This document shows, in pieces, positions 1 through 9,826 of a DNA stretch of 64,000 nt; the first letter of the stretch is position 1; the number at the start of each line of letters is the position of its first letter. The position numbers and the translations under genes were made by a program. Origin of the DNA: Mesorhizobium sp. NZP2298. GTDB lineage: Bacteria > Pseudomonadota > Alphaproteobacteria > Rhizobiales > Rhizobiaceae. Location of the stretch: NCBI RefSeq assembly GCF_013170825.1, contig NZ_CP033365.1, positions 620,001 to 684,000 of the forward strand, given 5' to 3'. The notes below the pieces were generated by a model. That model saw only the letters and a program-made list of their open reading frames with translations. It did no database searches and was not told the DNA's origin.

Positions 1-88
1 AAGGTCCGTTCTTTTCCTCGCTTCGGATGAGGCAAGCTTCGTGAACGGCGTCGAGTTCTTCGTCGACGGTGGTCAGGCGCAAGTTTGA
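1..88 (+). CDS. SDR family oxidoreductase, C-terminal end only
   Basis: The open frame entering from the left edge ends at the TGA at 86-88. Its 28 visible residues contain FLASDEASFVNG followed by FVDGGQAQV, the standard C-terminal signature of classical short-chain dehydrogenases/reductases: the last helix, then the xxVDGG strand. The catalytic and cofactor-binding parts lie outside the window, so the substrate cannot be inferred. Confidence 0.8.
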   Translation, partial: RSVLFLASDEASFVNGVEFFVDGGQAQV

Positions 89-831
89 CAGAACGGGGCA
101 AGCGCCCTTGTCAGGCCCGGAGCGACGCTTGCCCTCAATGTCGCTTCGGGTCGATTGCATTCTCAGGCTCCCACATGCAAACAGTAGTCGTGACGCCAAG
201 GCATTGGGCAGGCGATATCATGACAAAAAGCGACCAGCCCAGGTAGGCTGCAACCTCCAACTACGGCAGTTGTCAGACGGAATGCCAGCAAGGCGTTTCG
301 CAGTCCCGAGTAAATGTCTGCTTCTCAAGGCGTGCTGACAAAAGCAGACGGTCAATTTCCCACCAATCTCGGCCATTGACTTCGCTTAGTGCTATGGCAG
401 CTTTTGGGAGATGAGGGTTCGGCCCTTGAACCTCCGAAATGAGGCGCATAGCGGCCGTTCGCGTCGTGATAGCTTTTCGGGCCAGACTCTCCCATTCCCT
501 GTCGGTCTGTGCAGCACCGAGACACGCCCATCACGCCCGACACTGTGGAAGATATCGCATGCTCTCCGAGTGGGGGGAAAGGCGGTAGCGCTCTCCCGAC
601 TCGAACCCCATAGAAACTGGCCGTTGTCCAAGCATCGTCACGGCCATAAGTAGCTATTGCCGCAATCGGTAGTTTGTTTGACGGGAAACGGGCGCCTGAC
701 TGGACAGCGTCTGGCCTATAGCTAATCTGAATATCCTGCCGACTGCTTCCGTTGTGCTTCCGCGACGTTTTTCCCGACCTCTTCCTGTCGAGAAATGGTC
801 TTGCTAACTACATGTTTTTGCAGTATAAAAG
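89..831. other. Gene-poor stretch of lower GC between the SDR gene and the tRNA
   Basis: No convincing gene was found in about 740 bases. The short open frames on both strands (up to about 89 codons) have no recognisable domain and no good ribosome-binding site. By eye the base composition is less GC-rich than the rest of the window. The stretch borders the 3' end of a tRNA gene, a common site for island integration, but no integrase or duplicated tRNA end is visible here. It may be decayed mobile DNA or simply an untranslated spacer. Confidence 0.4.
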
Positions 832-908
<77 letters not shown>

Positions 909-1173
909 TTCCCGGTGATCCGGAAAACGAACCAACCGGTGAACCGGCAAGTCACGGCTTCTTAGCGGAAGCCGGCGCGAGCTTCAACGGGCAATTGCCA
1001 ATTGGGCGGTACGCCGAAGATCGAGCGTTGGACATGCCGACCAGGCTCGCGCACTGTCAGGTCATTCGCAGGCTCGCTGCCCTTTGGGCGTTCATCGCCT
1101 TCAAAATGTCCACTGGGCTTTAGATCCGAGTCCATCGTTGGTCAGTCGAAGAGGCGAAGGCTTTTCGCCCGCT

Positions 1174-1196
1174 GCGGGACAATGCTACTGTCCCGC
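1174..1196 (-). terminator. Hairpin overlapping the stop of the DUF1003 gene
   Basis: GCGGGACA and TGTCCCGC form a perfect 8-bp stem around a 7-base loop. The stop codon of the minus-strand DUF1003 gene (1185-1187) falls in the loop. A second small hairpin (GGCGAA/TTCGCC, about 1152-1169) follows. There is no U-tract, so this may act as a 3'-end stabiliser rather than an intrinsic terminator. Confidence 0.4.
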
Positions 1197-2114
1197 CTCA
1201 CCCTTCGCCGTCCGCCGTCTCACCCCGCGCACGGCCCGTTTCGCCTTCTTGGCGCCGGTCAGTTCGTGCATGGCGTCGAGCTGCATCTGCTGCATTTCGG
1301 CGAGCCGCGTCCATTGGCGCGAGATGAGGTAGTCGAGTTTTTCGTGCAGGTGGCGCACTTCGAGCTCGGCCTTGAGGTTGACGCGGTAGTCGTTGAAGGA
1401 GCGCAGCCGATCCTTGGTCTCCTGTCGCTTCTGGCTCATCATGATGATGGGCGCCTGGATGGCGGCGATGCAGGAGAGCAGAAGGTTGAGCAGGATGAAG
1501 GGATAAGGGTCGAAGGCGCCGACGGCGCCCTCGAACAGGTTAATGCCGATCCAGATCAAGAGCACGCTGGCGAAGGAGATCAGGAACCACCAGCTGCCGC
1601 CGAAGGCCGCCATGTTGTCGGAAACGCGATCGGCAAAAGAGCGATGCTCCTCGAACTCCTCCTCCGAGTTTTCGGAAATCGTGTCCTGCCTGGCGATCGA
1701 TTCCACCACCTGGCGGTCGAGCTCGGAGAATTCGCCGTGCTCCTGCTGCAGCAGTTCCTCCATGTAGCGCATGCGGTAGCGGCCGAGCTCCTCGCGGCTG
1801 ATGCGGGCCCCCTTGGGCAGGTCCGGGTGGTCGGAACGGATGCGGTCGGCCAAGCTCGGGCGCAGATCGTCGATGCGCACCAGGTCGCGCTTGCGGAATT
1901 TGCGGCCCGAGATCGCCGACGGCTTCCGCTTCGGCTTTATGCGTGAGGAGCCGGGGCCGGCGGGTTCGGAGTCCGGCACTTCGGGCGTGTCGAAATGATC
2001 GTCCGAAACCTCGTGCAGATCCCCCGTCGTGATCGGCGCCTCGAAATATTCGCCGCCGCTGTCGTTCTCATTGTCCGGCGCCTTCTGCTCGGATGCCTTG
2101 GGAACGGTGCTCAT
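1185..2114 (-). CDS. DUF1003 domain membrane protein
   Basis: A 309-residue protein of unknown biochemical role. Residues 1-155 are hydrophilic, with an acidic start and basic patches. The segment at about 158-250 matches the DUF1003 family: ADRVSDNMAAFGGSW, then two membrane segments (about 172-194 and 204-226) joined by a FDPYPFILLN loop, then MMSQKRQETKDR. A charged, probably coiled-coil region follows (about 235-285), ending in a Lys/Arg-rich tail. Both termini are probably cytoplasmic. Family recognition is firm from these motifs, but no function is established that I can name. It is transcribed alone, convergent towards the tRNA. Confidence 0.88.
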   Translation of the reverse strand: MSTVPKASEQKAPDNENDSGGEYFEAPITTGDLHEVSDDHFDTPEVPDSEPAGPGSSRIKPKRKPSAISGRKFRKRDLVRIDDLRPSLADRIRSDHPDLPKGARISREELGRYRMRYMEELLQQEHGEFSELDRQVVESIARQDTISENSEEEFEEHRSFADRVSDNMAAFGGSWWFLISFASVLLIWIGINLFEGAVGAFDPYPFILLNLLLSCIAAIQAPIIMMSQKRQETKDRLRSFNDYRVNLKAELEVRHLHEKLDYLISRQWTRLAEMQQMQLDAMHELTGAKKAKRAVRGVRRRTAKGEAGQ

Positions 2115-2310
2115 GGTGCTGGCTCCTGCTGTGGCGCTGATGGGGAAGATACGCCGAGGTGGCGGGGCATATCCACTGTCGGATTGCGCTGCCTATGCCA
2201 TGGCTTCCAGACGATTGCATGACAGTGTGACAACAATAGCCGGCTGCGGGTTTTTGGCGGCTGTTCTTCGCGGCGGCCGCCGCCCCTTCGCTGGGCCGAG
2301 GCGCTTCACG

Positions 2311-2371
2311 ACTTCGTCATTCACGGGCGAAGCCGCGGAGTGGCGTCGCGAAGACCCGAGGATGACGAAGT
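2311..2371. repeat. Intergenic palindromic repeat (REP-like)
   Basis: ACTTCGTCAT (2311-2320) and ATGACGAAGT (2362-2371) are a perfect 10-bp inverted repeat enclosing about 41 bases. It lies in the 349-bp gap between two minus-strand genes (2115-2463). Translated, it gives the DFVILGSSRR-type spurious frames seen with rhizobial palindromic elements, so an 87-codon frame here (2193-2456) is not a gene. The rest of the gap holds nothing I can identify apart from the promoter region of the DUF1003 gene. Confidence 0.55.
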
Positions 2372-2463
2372 CGGGGGGCGGACGGAACTTCGCGGGCTCG
2401 GGCGTTCGTCCTTCGAAAAGCCAGGCAATTGGCCTTTCGTCCGCCGCCCAGACCACTCCTAGC

Positions 2464-3363
2464 CTACTGCTGCTCGGCGAACATCAGCCTGGTCTTGGTG
2501 GAATCCATCGTTGGCGACAGGCTGCGCTGGATAAGCGCCTCGACATGGTCGTTGCGCTGGCGAGCTGAGTCGGCGCCCATCACCACCACGATCAGCTGGC
2601 GGCCGTCGGCATTGTAGGAGGTGACGATGTTGAAGCCGGAAGCCCTGATATAGCCAGTCTTGATGCCATCGACGCCGCGCACCCGGCCGAGCATGTCGTT
2701 GTGGCCGCGCACGAGCTTGCCGCGGAACATGAAATCGCTTTCGGAGAAATAGTGGAAATGCTGGGGGAAGCGCTGGCGCAGCGCCATGCCCAGCACCGCC
2801 ATGTCGCGCGCCGTCGTCATCTGGCCGTCGTCGGGCAGGCCCGACGCGTTGCGGAAGGTGGTGCTGGACATGCCGAGCGAACGCGCCTTGGAGGTCATCA
2901 TGGCGGCGAACTGGTCCTCCGAGCCGCCAAGATATTCGCCGACCGCCACCGCCACGTCATTGGCGGATTTGACGACGATGGCGCGGATGGCGGAATCGAC
3001 ATCGATGCTCTCGCCGCGCCGGAAGCGCATCTTGGTCGGCGGCTGCGAGGCGGCATGATCGGAAACCGGGATCTGCGTCTCCTTGGTGACGCGGCCGGAT
3101 TCCATTGCCTCGAACAGGAGGTAGAGCGTCATCATCTTGGTCAGCGAAGCCGGATAGCGCTGCGCCGTCGAGTTGACCTCGAACATCTGCTTGCCGGTCT
3201 TTGCGTCGACGACGATCGCGGCATATTTCTGCGGCGGCGCGGGCACGGCCAGCACGGAATCCGGCGGCGTCGTGGTCGAGCAGCCGGCGACCATCAGCAA
3301 CAGGCCAAGGGCGACGAAGAGTCTCTGGAGGAGCGGAAAGGGACGCAGTTTGGACAAGGGCAA
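2464..3363 (-). CDS. D-alanyl-D-alanine carboxypeptidase (peptidase S11), probable lipoprotein
   Basis: A penicillin-binding serine peptidase that trims the terminal D-Ala from peptidoglycan stem peptides in the periplasm. Numbered from the TTG at 3363 (299 residues), the three family motifs are SLTK (S73, K76), SAN (S133-N135) and KTG (K235-G237). The N-terminus is a short basic stretch, a hydrophobic segment and a lipobox-like VAGC with Cys28, so the protein is probably a lipoprotein. The open frame continues upstream to 3681, but that part overlaps the divergent gene and reads as non-coding. No clear Shine-Dalgarno sequence supports the TTG, and the TTG at 3357 is possible too. The C-terminal dacA-type beta domain is absent or very short. 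Confidence 0.88.
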   Translation of the reverse strand: MPLSKLRPFPLLQRLFVALGLLLMVAGCSTTTPPDSVLAVPAPPQKYAAIVVDAKTGKQMFEVNSTAQRYPASLTKMMTLYLLFEAMESGRVTKETQIPVSDHAASQPPTKMRFRRGESIDVDSAIRAIVVKSANDVAVAVGEYLGGSEDQFAAMMTSKARSLGMSSTTFRNASGLPDDGQMTTARDMAVLGMALRQRFPQHFHYFSESDFMFRGKLVRGHNDMLGRVRGVDGIKTGYIRASGFNIVTSYNADGRQLIVVVMGADSARQRNDHVEALIQRSLSPTMDSTKTRLMFAEQQ

Positions 3364-3562
3364 GACGTTCTGGCGATGCTGTTGCTGAGATGAGGCGAAG
3401 CTAACGTAACGCGATTGGTGCGTCCATTTGGTTAATGGCTGATAGTCCCAGGATTGTCGAGTTCGGCCTGCCGCCCCGAAATCGCCCGTTTCCTGTCTCT
3501 CCTTGCCAACGCCGCGCTTCCCGTGGGAAGGGGCGTGGGCATCGGCTGGCTTGGGGGGTGGC

Positions 3563-5376
3563 ATGACGAACATCGGGGCCGGGGGCGCGGCGCCCTCGCT
3601 TATCAAGGCATCGCTCAGCCGCACCGGCAAATGGGCCGGAAGCATCGCCTTTGTCGGCGGCGCGGTTTCCGACATCCTCAATCCGCTGGCGCCGTTCGCA
3701 GCCTATATCGCGCTGGTCGCCTCGATCGCGGCGGTCATCATCGCCATCGCCATTGTGCTCAGGCTGGTGCTGGCGGCCAGGGCGCTGCCGGCGCTGGTGT
3801 TCGCCACCAGTGCGGCGGCGGTAGCCGGCGGCGTCTATGCCGTGCAGCAGCAGACCAATTCGCAGAACGGCGTCATCGCCGGCCTGGTGCCGGCGATCTC
3901 GCGGCTGCAGCAGTCGATGGGCATCGTCTCCGAAAAGGTGGCGAAGATCGAGCAGACGGTCACGCAGACGCAAAAGACCGTCGAAGAGGTCAAGAAATCG
4001 ACCGACACGGTTGCACAGAGGACCAACCAGATCGCGTCCGCCCAGCAGCAGCAGACCCAGCAGGGCGCCGAGACGCAAAAGACCGTCGAAGCGGTCAAAC
4101 AGACCACCGAGGCGCTCGCCGCCGGCCAGCAACAGCAACAGGCCCAGGCGGAAAAGCTGCAGGCGACGACCGAGCAGATCGCCGCTTCGATCGACACCAT
4201 CGCCAAGGGGTTTGCCCAGTTGGCGGCGCAAGGCGGGGCGATCGCCGAGCCGAAGCGGCCGGATGAATTCTACCACAATGCCCGCGTCTACGAATTGTCC
4301 GGCGACATGCTCAATGCCCGGCGCTCCTACCTCGCCTTTGCCGGCTACGACGTCGACGCCATCGACCCCTATACGCGCTTTGCCACGCTGCTTCGGGTGC
4401 AAGACGGCAAGGCGGGTGCCCGCGAGGTGTTCGGGCAGCTTGCCGACAAGGGCAAGGCGCTGTCGATCAAGCTGGTGCATATATTGCAGTTCGACGATGC
4501 CCAGCGCCTCGATAAGCTCAACGCCTTCATCGCGGCCAATCCCGACTACGCGCCGGCCTATTTCCTCAAGGCGCAGGAGTTTTCGGAAGACCGCCTCGGC
4601 AGCCAGACGCTGGCCGACAAACGCAGCGAAGCCCAGGCGCTGACCAAATTCGTCTCCTACGAAAGGGATGGCGGACTGCTCAAATATTTCGTCGACCAGA
4701 CCCAGTTGGCCGACTGGCTGGACCGCGGCCGCAGCCGGCTGGCGGCACTAGGCGACGTGCTCGACCCCACGCGCTTTGCGCCTTCGCTGACGCCGATGCG
4801 CTCGAATCAGGGCTGGTCGATGACCATTTCGCTGCCCGAGCCGGCGACCGCGATTTCCTGGCGGCTCGGCACCAGCGGTCCCTTCACCGACACCGGCTTC
4901 CTGGCAATGAACGACCAGACCACCGGCAAGCCGGGGCCAATCCGAGCTTCGAACTGCCCGACAGCACCGCGGCGACCACGATCGCGATAAGATATCTCGA
5001 CATCAGGGGCCGCGAGACCGGCCCGTTCGACATCCGCTTCGACCCGGACACGGCACTGCAGCAAGGTGACAAGCAGATCCTCGACCAGTTCTGGACGTCG
5101 TGGATCGCCTTCGACTCCGGCGGCAATCACGGCCTGGTCTATTTCACCCAGATGCTGTCCTACCGCTGCGCCATCAAGGAGGTGCATTACAGCCTCAACG
5201 GCGCCGCGCTCGACAAGTCGCTCGAGATACCGCCTTGCGACAAGAAGGATCCCTACGCCATCCCCTACGACGCCAAGAGCTATTTCAAGGTTGCCGACAG
5301 TGTGAAGTCGATGTCGGTGCAGGTGACCTATACCGACGGGACGAAATCGCCGGTGCGGGAGTACAAGCGGCAGTAG
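3563..5376 (+). pseudogene. Gln-rich coiled-coil membrane protein, reading frame broken near 4935
   Basis: From the ATG at 3563 (after a GGGGGG ribosome-binding site) the frame runs to 4990. It encodes two adjacent hydrophobic segments (about residues 38-85), a long Gln-rich coiled coil with Q runs and repeated TQKTVE units (about 105-235), and a soluble region. After GKPG (about 4933) this frame becomes nonsense (Arg/Pro-rich) and stops. Sensible sequence continues without a break in the -1 frame (ANPSFELPD... to YKRQ) up to 5376. One extra G in the GGGG run at 4933-4936 would restore a protein of about 604 residues. The cause is a one-base deletion, a sequencing error, or less likely frameshifting. 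I recognise no family, so the function is unknown. A TTG at 3503 is an alternative start. Confidence 0.72.
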
Positions 5377-5459
5377 CTGATGCGAAATGCCGACCGCAGT
5401 GCTTGCGCAACGCGCGCCGAAAGGGTTCTGTTCGCGGCTTCGGATTCGGTGAGAGCGCA

Positions 5460-6560
5460 ATGACCATCAGCACGATCAAGGCCAAAGGTATTTCGGTTTC
5501 GCTCGATCTGACTGTCGGCCACATCGCCGACATGATCGTCGAGAGCGCCGGAAGGCAGCTTCGGCCACTGCACCGCGCCCCTTGGGTCGACGCGGGCGAG
5601 GCGCTGCCCAAGGACCTGCCGCAAGGCACGGTTCGCCTGTCCGGCGACTTCCTCTGCGCGCCGTTTTCGCGCAGCGATGTCGAAGAGGCGCCACTGCATG
5701 GCTGGCCGGCCAACAGCGCCTGGGATGTCGTGGACAGCAACGCCACGCAGGACGGCTGGCGCGCCGTCTTCCGGCTGCGGCACAAGGTCATGGGCGCCAG
5801 CGTCGACAAGATTTTTACACTCATCGACGGCCATCCCTTCCTCTACCAGGAACATGTGTTTTCCGGCGGCTCCGGCGCGATTTCCGTCGCCCATCACCCG
5901 ATGACGGTGATGAAAGGCGGCGGACGGCTGGCCTTTTCGCCGAAGCGCTTTGCCGCGACATTAGCCGATCCGCTGGAGCCCGATCCCGCGCGCGGCCGCT
6001 ACATGCTGGCCTATCCGGCGCGGTCGGCCGAGCTCGGCCGGTTTCCCGCCGCCGGCGGCGGTACGCTCGACCTGACGGAATACCGCATGGATGACCGGCG
6101 CGAGGATTTCGTCACCCTGGTCGAAGCCGATCATGGCGGGCCGGGCTGGACGGCGCTGGCGCGCCAGGCCGAGGGCGACCTCGTGCTGGTGCTGAAGAAC
6201 CCGGCCGAACTGCCGGTCACCATGCTGTGGCTCAGCAATGGCGGGCGCGACTACGCGCCCTGGAGCGGGCGCCATCTGGGCGTGCTCGGCATCGAGGACG
6301 GCCGCACGGCCGTCGGCCACGCCGCCTCGATTGGCGACAATTGGCTGAAGCGCGAGGGCGTGGCGACCGCCTTTGCGCTCGGCGAGGGTCGAAGCTTTTC
6401 GTTCCGCCATGTCATCGGCGCCATGCCCCTGTCCAGCGGCACCCCGCCAGGGGAGATCACCGCCGCCGAGGGTCGCATGCGGCTTGCCGCGGGCGGATCG
6501 AGCTGGAACGTGCCCTTCGACAGCGATTTCCTGCGCATCGGCCGGCCCGTCCCTGCCTGA
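5460..6560 (+). CDS. Galactose-mutarotase-like protein, function unknown
   Basis: A 366-residue cytoplasmic-looking protein with no signal peptide or membrane segment. The pattern of beta-rich blocks, with paired histidines (SVAHHPMTVM) and a C-terminal region in which the open beta face carries WLSNGGRDYAPWSGRHLGVLGIEDG, resembles the aldose 1-epimerase/mutarotase-like superfamily that binds hexoses. I cannot confirm catalytic residues. The ATG at 5460 is chosen because the upstream part of the open frame overlaps the tail of the preceding broken gene. A kinase gene follows after 99 bp on the same strand, which fits a small sugar-handling unit. Confidence 0.75.
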   Translation: MTISTIKAKGISVSLDLTVGHIADMIVESAGRQLRPLHRAPWVDAGEALPKDLPQGTVRLSGDFLCAPFSRSDVEEAPLHGWPANSAWDVVDSNATQDGWRAVFRLRHKVMGASVDKIFTLIDGHPFLYQEHVFSGGSGAISVAHHPMTVMKGGGRLAFSPKRFAATLADPLEPDPARGRYMLAYPARSAELGRFPAAGGGTLDLTEYRMDDRREDFVTLVEADHGGPGWTALARQAEGDLVLVLKNPAELPVTMLWLSNGGRDYAPWSGRHLGVLGIEDGRTAVGHAASIGDNWLKREGVATAFALGEGRSFSFRHVIGAMPLSSGTPPGEITAAEGRMRLAAGGSSWNVPFDSDFLRIGRPVPA

Positions 6561-6659
6561 GCAGGGATCGCGCGATCACGGGATTTGAAATTTCCGTGAA
6601 CTGCCGCCAAGATGCGGCGGAAAACATCGTGCCGATCATCCAGGCAAGTGAGGCTTCCC

Positions 6660-7271
6660 ATGTCCGAAATCGCGCACCTCGCCGCCACCATCTTCAAGCG
6701 CGCCGGCAAGGCAAAGCGCTTCATCGTCGCCATCGCCGGGCCGCCCGGGGCTGGCAAGTCCACATTGTCGGCCGGCCTGCATGACCTGTTGCCGGAGGGG
6801 GCGGTGGAAGTCGTCCCGATGGATGGCTTCCATTATGACGACATCGTGCTCAATGCGCGCGGCCTGCGTGCGCGAAAGGGGGCGCCGGAAACATTCGACT
6901 TTTCCGGCTTCGAAGCCCTGCTGAAGCGTATCCGGGCCGGCGAACCCGACATCGCGATTCCCGTCTTCGACCGCAACATGGAATTGTCGCGCGCCGCGGC
7001 GGCGATCGTCGGTACCGAGACGAAATTCATCCTGGTCGAAGGCAACTATCTTCTGCTCGACGAAGAGCCGTGGTCACGGCTGGCGCCGCTGTTCGATTTC
7101 TCGATCTTCGTCGAGGTGCCGCGCAATGAACTCGAGCGGCGCCTGGTGGAGCGCTGGCACGGCCATGGCCGCTCCGACGAGGATGCGCGCGCCTGGATCG
7201 CCTCCAACGACATGCCCAACATCGAACGCGTGTTGGCCCGGCGCCGGGCCGCCGATCTGGTTATTGGTTAA
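6660..7271 (+). CDS. P-loop nucleoside/sugar kinase (uridine kinase-like, FrcK type)
   Basis: A 203-residue kinase of the nucleoside-triphosphate hydrolase fold. The Walker A motif GPPGAGKST spans residues 27-35. VVPMDGFHYDD follows, the acceptor-site motif of the uridine kinase/pantothenate kinase/FrcK group. ILVEGNYLLLD is the Walker B-like strand, and the ERRLVERW...GRSDEDA segment matches the lid. In rhizobia close relatives sit in the fructose (frc) operon, but no frc transporter is next to this one, so the substrate is open. Start: ATG at 6660. The open frame extends 16 codons upstream without a better site. Confidence 0.82.
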   Translation: MSEIAHLAATIFKRAGKAKRFIVAIAGPPGAGKSTLSAGLHDLLPEGAVEVVPMDGFHYDDIVLNARGLRARKGAPETFDFSGFEALLKRIRAGEPDIAIPVFDRNMELSRAAAAIVGTETKFILVEGNYLLLDEEPWSRLAPLFDFSIFVEVPRNELERRLVERWHGHGRSDEDARAWIASNDMPNIERVLARRRAADLVIG

Positions 7272-7364
7272 CACGCTTAATTTTCGGTATTTCTGGACGG
7301 GAACCTTAAGGGTTGCGCGCCGTTATGTCCGGGAACCCATTTGTCGGGCGTAAGGGATTTTCCG

Positions 7365-7682
7365 ATGGCAACCAAGGCAAGAAAACCCGCAGCCGCCAAG
7401 ACCAGGACGGCAAAGGACGGCCCAGCGAAAACCGGTGCCGGCGCGGCGATCGCCGAGCGCTCGAAAGACGCGAAACCCTCCTTCGGCAAGGCCGCACCGA
7501 GGAAGGTCGTGCCTGCCGCGACCAAGACGCCAAGCCCGCGCAAAGCGGCGAAGGGCAAACAAAGTGCCGTCCGGACCGTGGCGAGCGTGGCGGCCGGTGC
7601 GGTGGTGGCCACCGCACGCGGTGCCGTCTCGCTGGCAGCCTCCGTGATCGGCAAGGGCGGTTCGAAGGCCAAGGCGAAGTAG
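7365..7682 (+). CDS. Small Lys/Ala-rich histone H1-like protein
   Basis: A 105-residue, strongly basic, low-complexity protein. The first 70 residues are Lys/Ala/Pro repeats of KPAAAK and PRKAAK type, like bacterial H1-like and Hc1-type DNA-binding tails. A short Ala/Val-rich hydrophobic segment (about 70-95) follows and the protein ends GGSKAKAK. The start at 7365 has a clear AAGGGA site seven bases upstream. Binding nucleic acid by charge is an inference from composition. The hydrophobic stretch could instead let it contact the membrane. Confidence 0.7.
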   Translation: MATKARKPAAAKTRTAKDGPAKTGAGAAIAERSKDAKPSFGKAAPRKVVPAATKTPSPRKAAKGKQSAVRTVASVAAGAVVATARGAVSLAASVIGKGGSKAKAK

Positions 7683-7731
7683 CAGATACTGCGTCGCCGG
7701 GCGGCCAAGGCGATCGCCCTGTAGGCCAGTT

Positions 7732-8436
7732 TCAGTCCTTTGCGGGAATGGTCAGGCCCTTCTGCACCGCCGGCCGGGCAAGGCCGCGCTCCAGCCAGGC
7801 CGCCACATTGGCGAAATCGTCAAAACCGACGAGTTCGCGCGCGTCATAGAAGCCTATCAGGTTGCGAACCCAGCCGAGCAGCGAGATGTCGGCGATCGTG
7901 TAGTCGTTGCCCATGATCCATTTGCGGCCCTTGAGCCGGCCGTCGAGCACACCGATCAGCCGCCGCGATTCGTCGCGGTAGCGCTCCAGCGGGCGCTTGT
8001 CGGCGATCTCGCGGCCGGCGAATTTGTGGAAGAAGCCGACCTGGCCGAACATCGGTCCGACCGAGGCCATCTGGAAGAAGACCCACTGGATCGTCTCGTA
8101 GCGTCGCGCTGCGTCCGCCGGTATGAGCAGGCCGGTCTTCTCGGCGAGATAGAGCAGGATGGCGCCGGATTCGAACAGGCCGATCGGCTTGCCGTCCGGA
8201 CCGTCGGGATCGATGATCGCCGGGATCTTGCCATTGGGATTGAGCGACAGGAATTCCGGCGTCCAGCTTTCGTTCTTGCCGATGTTGATCAGATGCGGCT
8301 CGTAGGGCAGGCCGATCTCTTCCAGGGCGATCGAGACCTTCACCCCGTTCGGCGTTGTCGCCGAATAAAGCTGGATCCGGTCCGGATGCTTGGCCGGCCA
8401 ACGGGTTGCGATCGGAAAGGCGGACAGGTCGGCCAT
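7732..8436 (-). CDS. Glutathione S-transferase family protein (YfcG/YghU-like)
   Basis: A 234-residue protein with an N-terminal thioredoxin-fold domain. It opens with IQLYSATTPNGVKVSIALEEIGLPYE and continues to LNPNGKIPAIIDPDG and the ESGAILLYLAEKTG motif that holds the glutathione gamma-glutamyl group. An all-helical C-terminal domain follows, with the N-capping box motif TIADISLLGW. The TPNG(V/I)K start is typical of the Nu-class disulfide reductases YfcG and YghU rather than of conjugating GSTs. Start: ATG at 8436, preceded by AGGAG. The 38 upstream codons have no site of their own. Confidence 0.9.
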   Translation of the reverse strand: MADLSAFPIATRWPAKHPDRIQLYSATTPNGVKVSIALEEIGLPYEPHLINIGKNESWTPEFLSLNPNGKIPAIIDPDGPDGKPIGLFESGAILLYLAEKTGLLIPADAARRYETIQWVFFQMASVGPMFGQVGFFHKFAGREIADKRPLERYRDESRRLIGVLDGRLKGRKWIMGNDYTIADISLLGWVRNLIGFYDARELVGFDDFANVAAWLERGLARPAVQKGLTIPAKD

Positions 8437-8613
8437 CGAGAAACTCCTGAGCGGGGATTTGCGCCAAAGGCGCACGGCGTTGGCGGGTGGCCAAGAATTA
8501 GGCGCACGGCCAGGCGGGATCAATATGGCGGAGACAGTTTCGCCATGCACGGACAGTCAACCGAATCGGCCGCCAAGGCGCACCCCCCTGGGCAGGCACT
8601 GACCCGCCCGGGA

Positions 8614-9822
8614 TCAGATGGCCTTGAACGCCAGCACCGCGTTGGTGCCGCCGAAAGCAAAGCCGTTGCTGATCGCGACGCGCACCTTGCGCTCGCGCGC
8701 GACATTGGGCGTCACGTCGAGATCGCAATCGGGATCGGGTTCGCGGTAATTCGCGGTCGGCGGCACCACGCCCTCGCGGATAGCCATGACGCAGGCGATC
8801 ATTTCCAGTCCGCCCGATGCGCCCAGGCAATGGGCATGCATCGACTTGGTCGATGAGACCGACAGCGAGCGCGCATGCTCGCCAAAGACGCGCTTGATCG
8901 CGTTGGTCTCGATCTGGTCGTTGGCCTTGGTGCCGGTGCCGTGCGCGTTGAGATAGTCGATGTCCTCGGGATTGAGCCCGGCATCGGCCAGGCAGAAACG
9001 CATTGCCGCTTCCGGTCCCTCAATGGTTGGAGCAACGATGTCCGAGGCATCGGCGGACAGACCGGCGCCCGCGATTTCAGCGAGGATGGTCGCGCCGCGC
9101 GCCATGGCGTGATCGTAGCTTTCCAGAACCGCCATGCCGGCGCCCTCACCGAGCACCAAGCCCTGGCGATCGGCCGAAAACGGCCGGCAGGTATCGGGCG
9201 ACAGCACGCGCAATGCCTCCCAGCCCTTGAGCACGCCCCAGACCAGCGGCGCATCAGTGCCGCCGGCCACCATGACGTCGGCGCGACCGAGCCTGATCTG
9301 GTCGACCGCCGAGGCGATGGCGTGATTGGCCGACGAACAGGCCGAAGTGACGCCGAAGACCGGCCCGCGCAGGCCAAGGTGCATGCTGACCTGGCCCGCG
9401 GCCGCGCCCGGCATGACCCTGGGCACGGTGAAGATGCCGGCGCGATTCTTGCCCTCGATCAGGATGGCGCGATAGTTTTCCTCAACCGTCTCGAAGCCGC
9501 AGACGCCGACACCGACAATGGTTCCCATGCGATAGGTGTTGTCGGCATGCGTAGCCAATCCCGACTGTTTCAGGGCTTCGCGGGCGGCCAGCACCGCCAG
9601 CAGGCTGAAGCGGTCCATCGACACCAGCTGCTTGCGCTCGATGCCGTGATCGGGCAGCGCCTTGATCTCACAGCCGGTTTTCACCTTCAGGTCGTGCAGG
9701 AAGGGATTGTCGATCGGACCTATCGCCGAGCGGCCGGCGCGCATCTCGCCCCAGATCGCCGGCACATCGGTGCCGAGCCCGCATATCCCGCCAAGGCCGG
9801 TGATGACGACGCGTCTCAGCAT
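8614..9822 (-). CDS. Beta-ketoacyl-ACP synthase, NodE-like (KAS II type)
   Basis: A 402-residue condensing enzyme that would extend an acyl chain on a carrier protein. The thiolase-fold catalytic triad is intact: Cys162 in [10 protein letters not shown], His294 in [11 protein letters not shown] and His331 in [15 protein letters not shown], with Lys326. It lies directly downstream of a NodF-like acyl carrier protein, in the order nodF-nodE have in rhizobial nod operons. No other nod gene and no recognisable nod box is present. It could therefore be a chromosomal relative serving another lipid product, or simply a fabF paralogue. One glycine of the usual HGH motif is alanine here. Confidence 0.88.
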   Translation of the reverse strand: MLRRVVITGLGGICGLGTDVPAIWGEMRAGRSAIGPIDNPFLHDLKVKTGCEIKALPDHGIERKQLVSMDRFSLLAVLAAREALKQSGLATHADNTYRMGTIVGVGVCGFETVEENYRAILIEGKNRAGIFTVPRVMPGAAAGQVSMHLGLRGPVFGVTSACSSANHAIASAVDQIRLGRADVMVAGGTDAPLVWGVLKGWEALRVLSPDTCRPFSADRQGLVLGEGAGMAVLESYDHAMARGATILAEIAGAGLSADASDIVAPTIEGPEAAMRFCLADAGLNPEDIDYLNAHGTGTKANDQIETNAIKRVFGEHARSLSVSSTKSMHAHCLGASGGLEMIACVMAIREGVVPPTANYREPDPDCDLDVTPNVARERKVRVAISNGFAFGGTNAVLAFKAI

Positions 9823-9826
9823 TCGG

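Noticed and set aside
69..653. Short frames on both strands before the tRNA
   Set aside because: Compositionally random, no ribosome-binding site, no recognisable motif; treated as non-coding.
2193..2456. 87-codon minus-strand frame in the gap between the DUF1003 and carboxypeptidase genes
   Set aside because: It translates the palindromic repeat (DFVILGSSRR-type sequence), has no ribosome-binding site and no domain.
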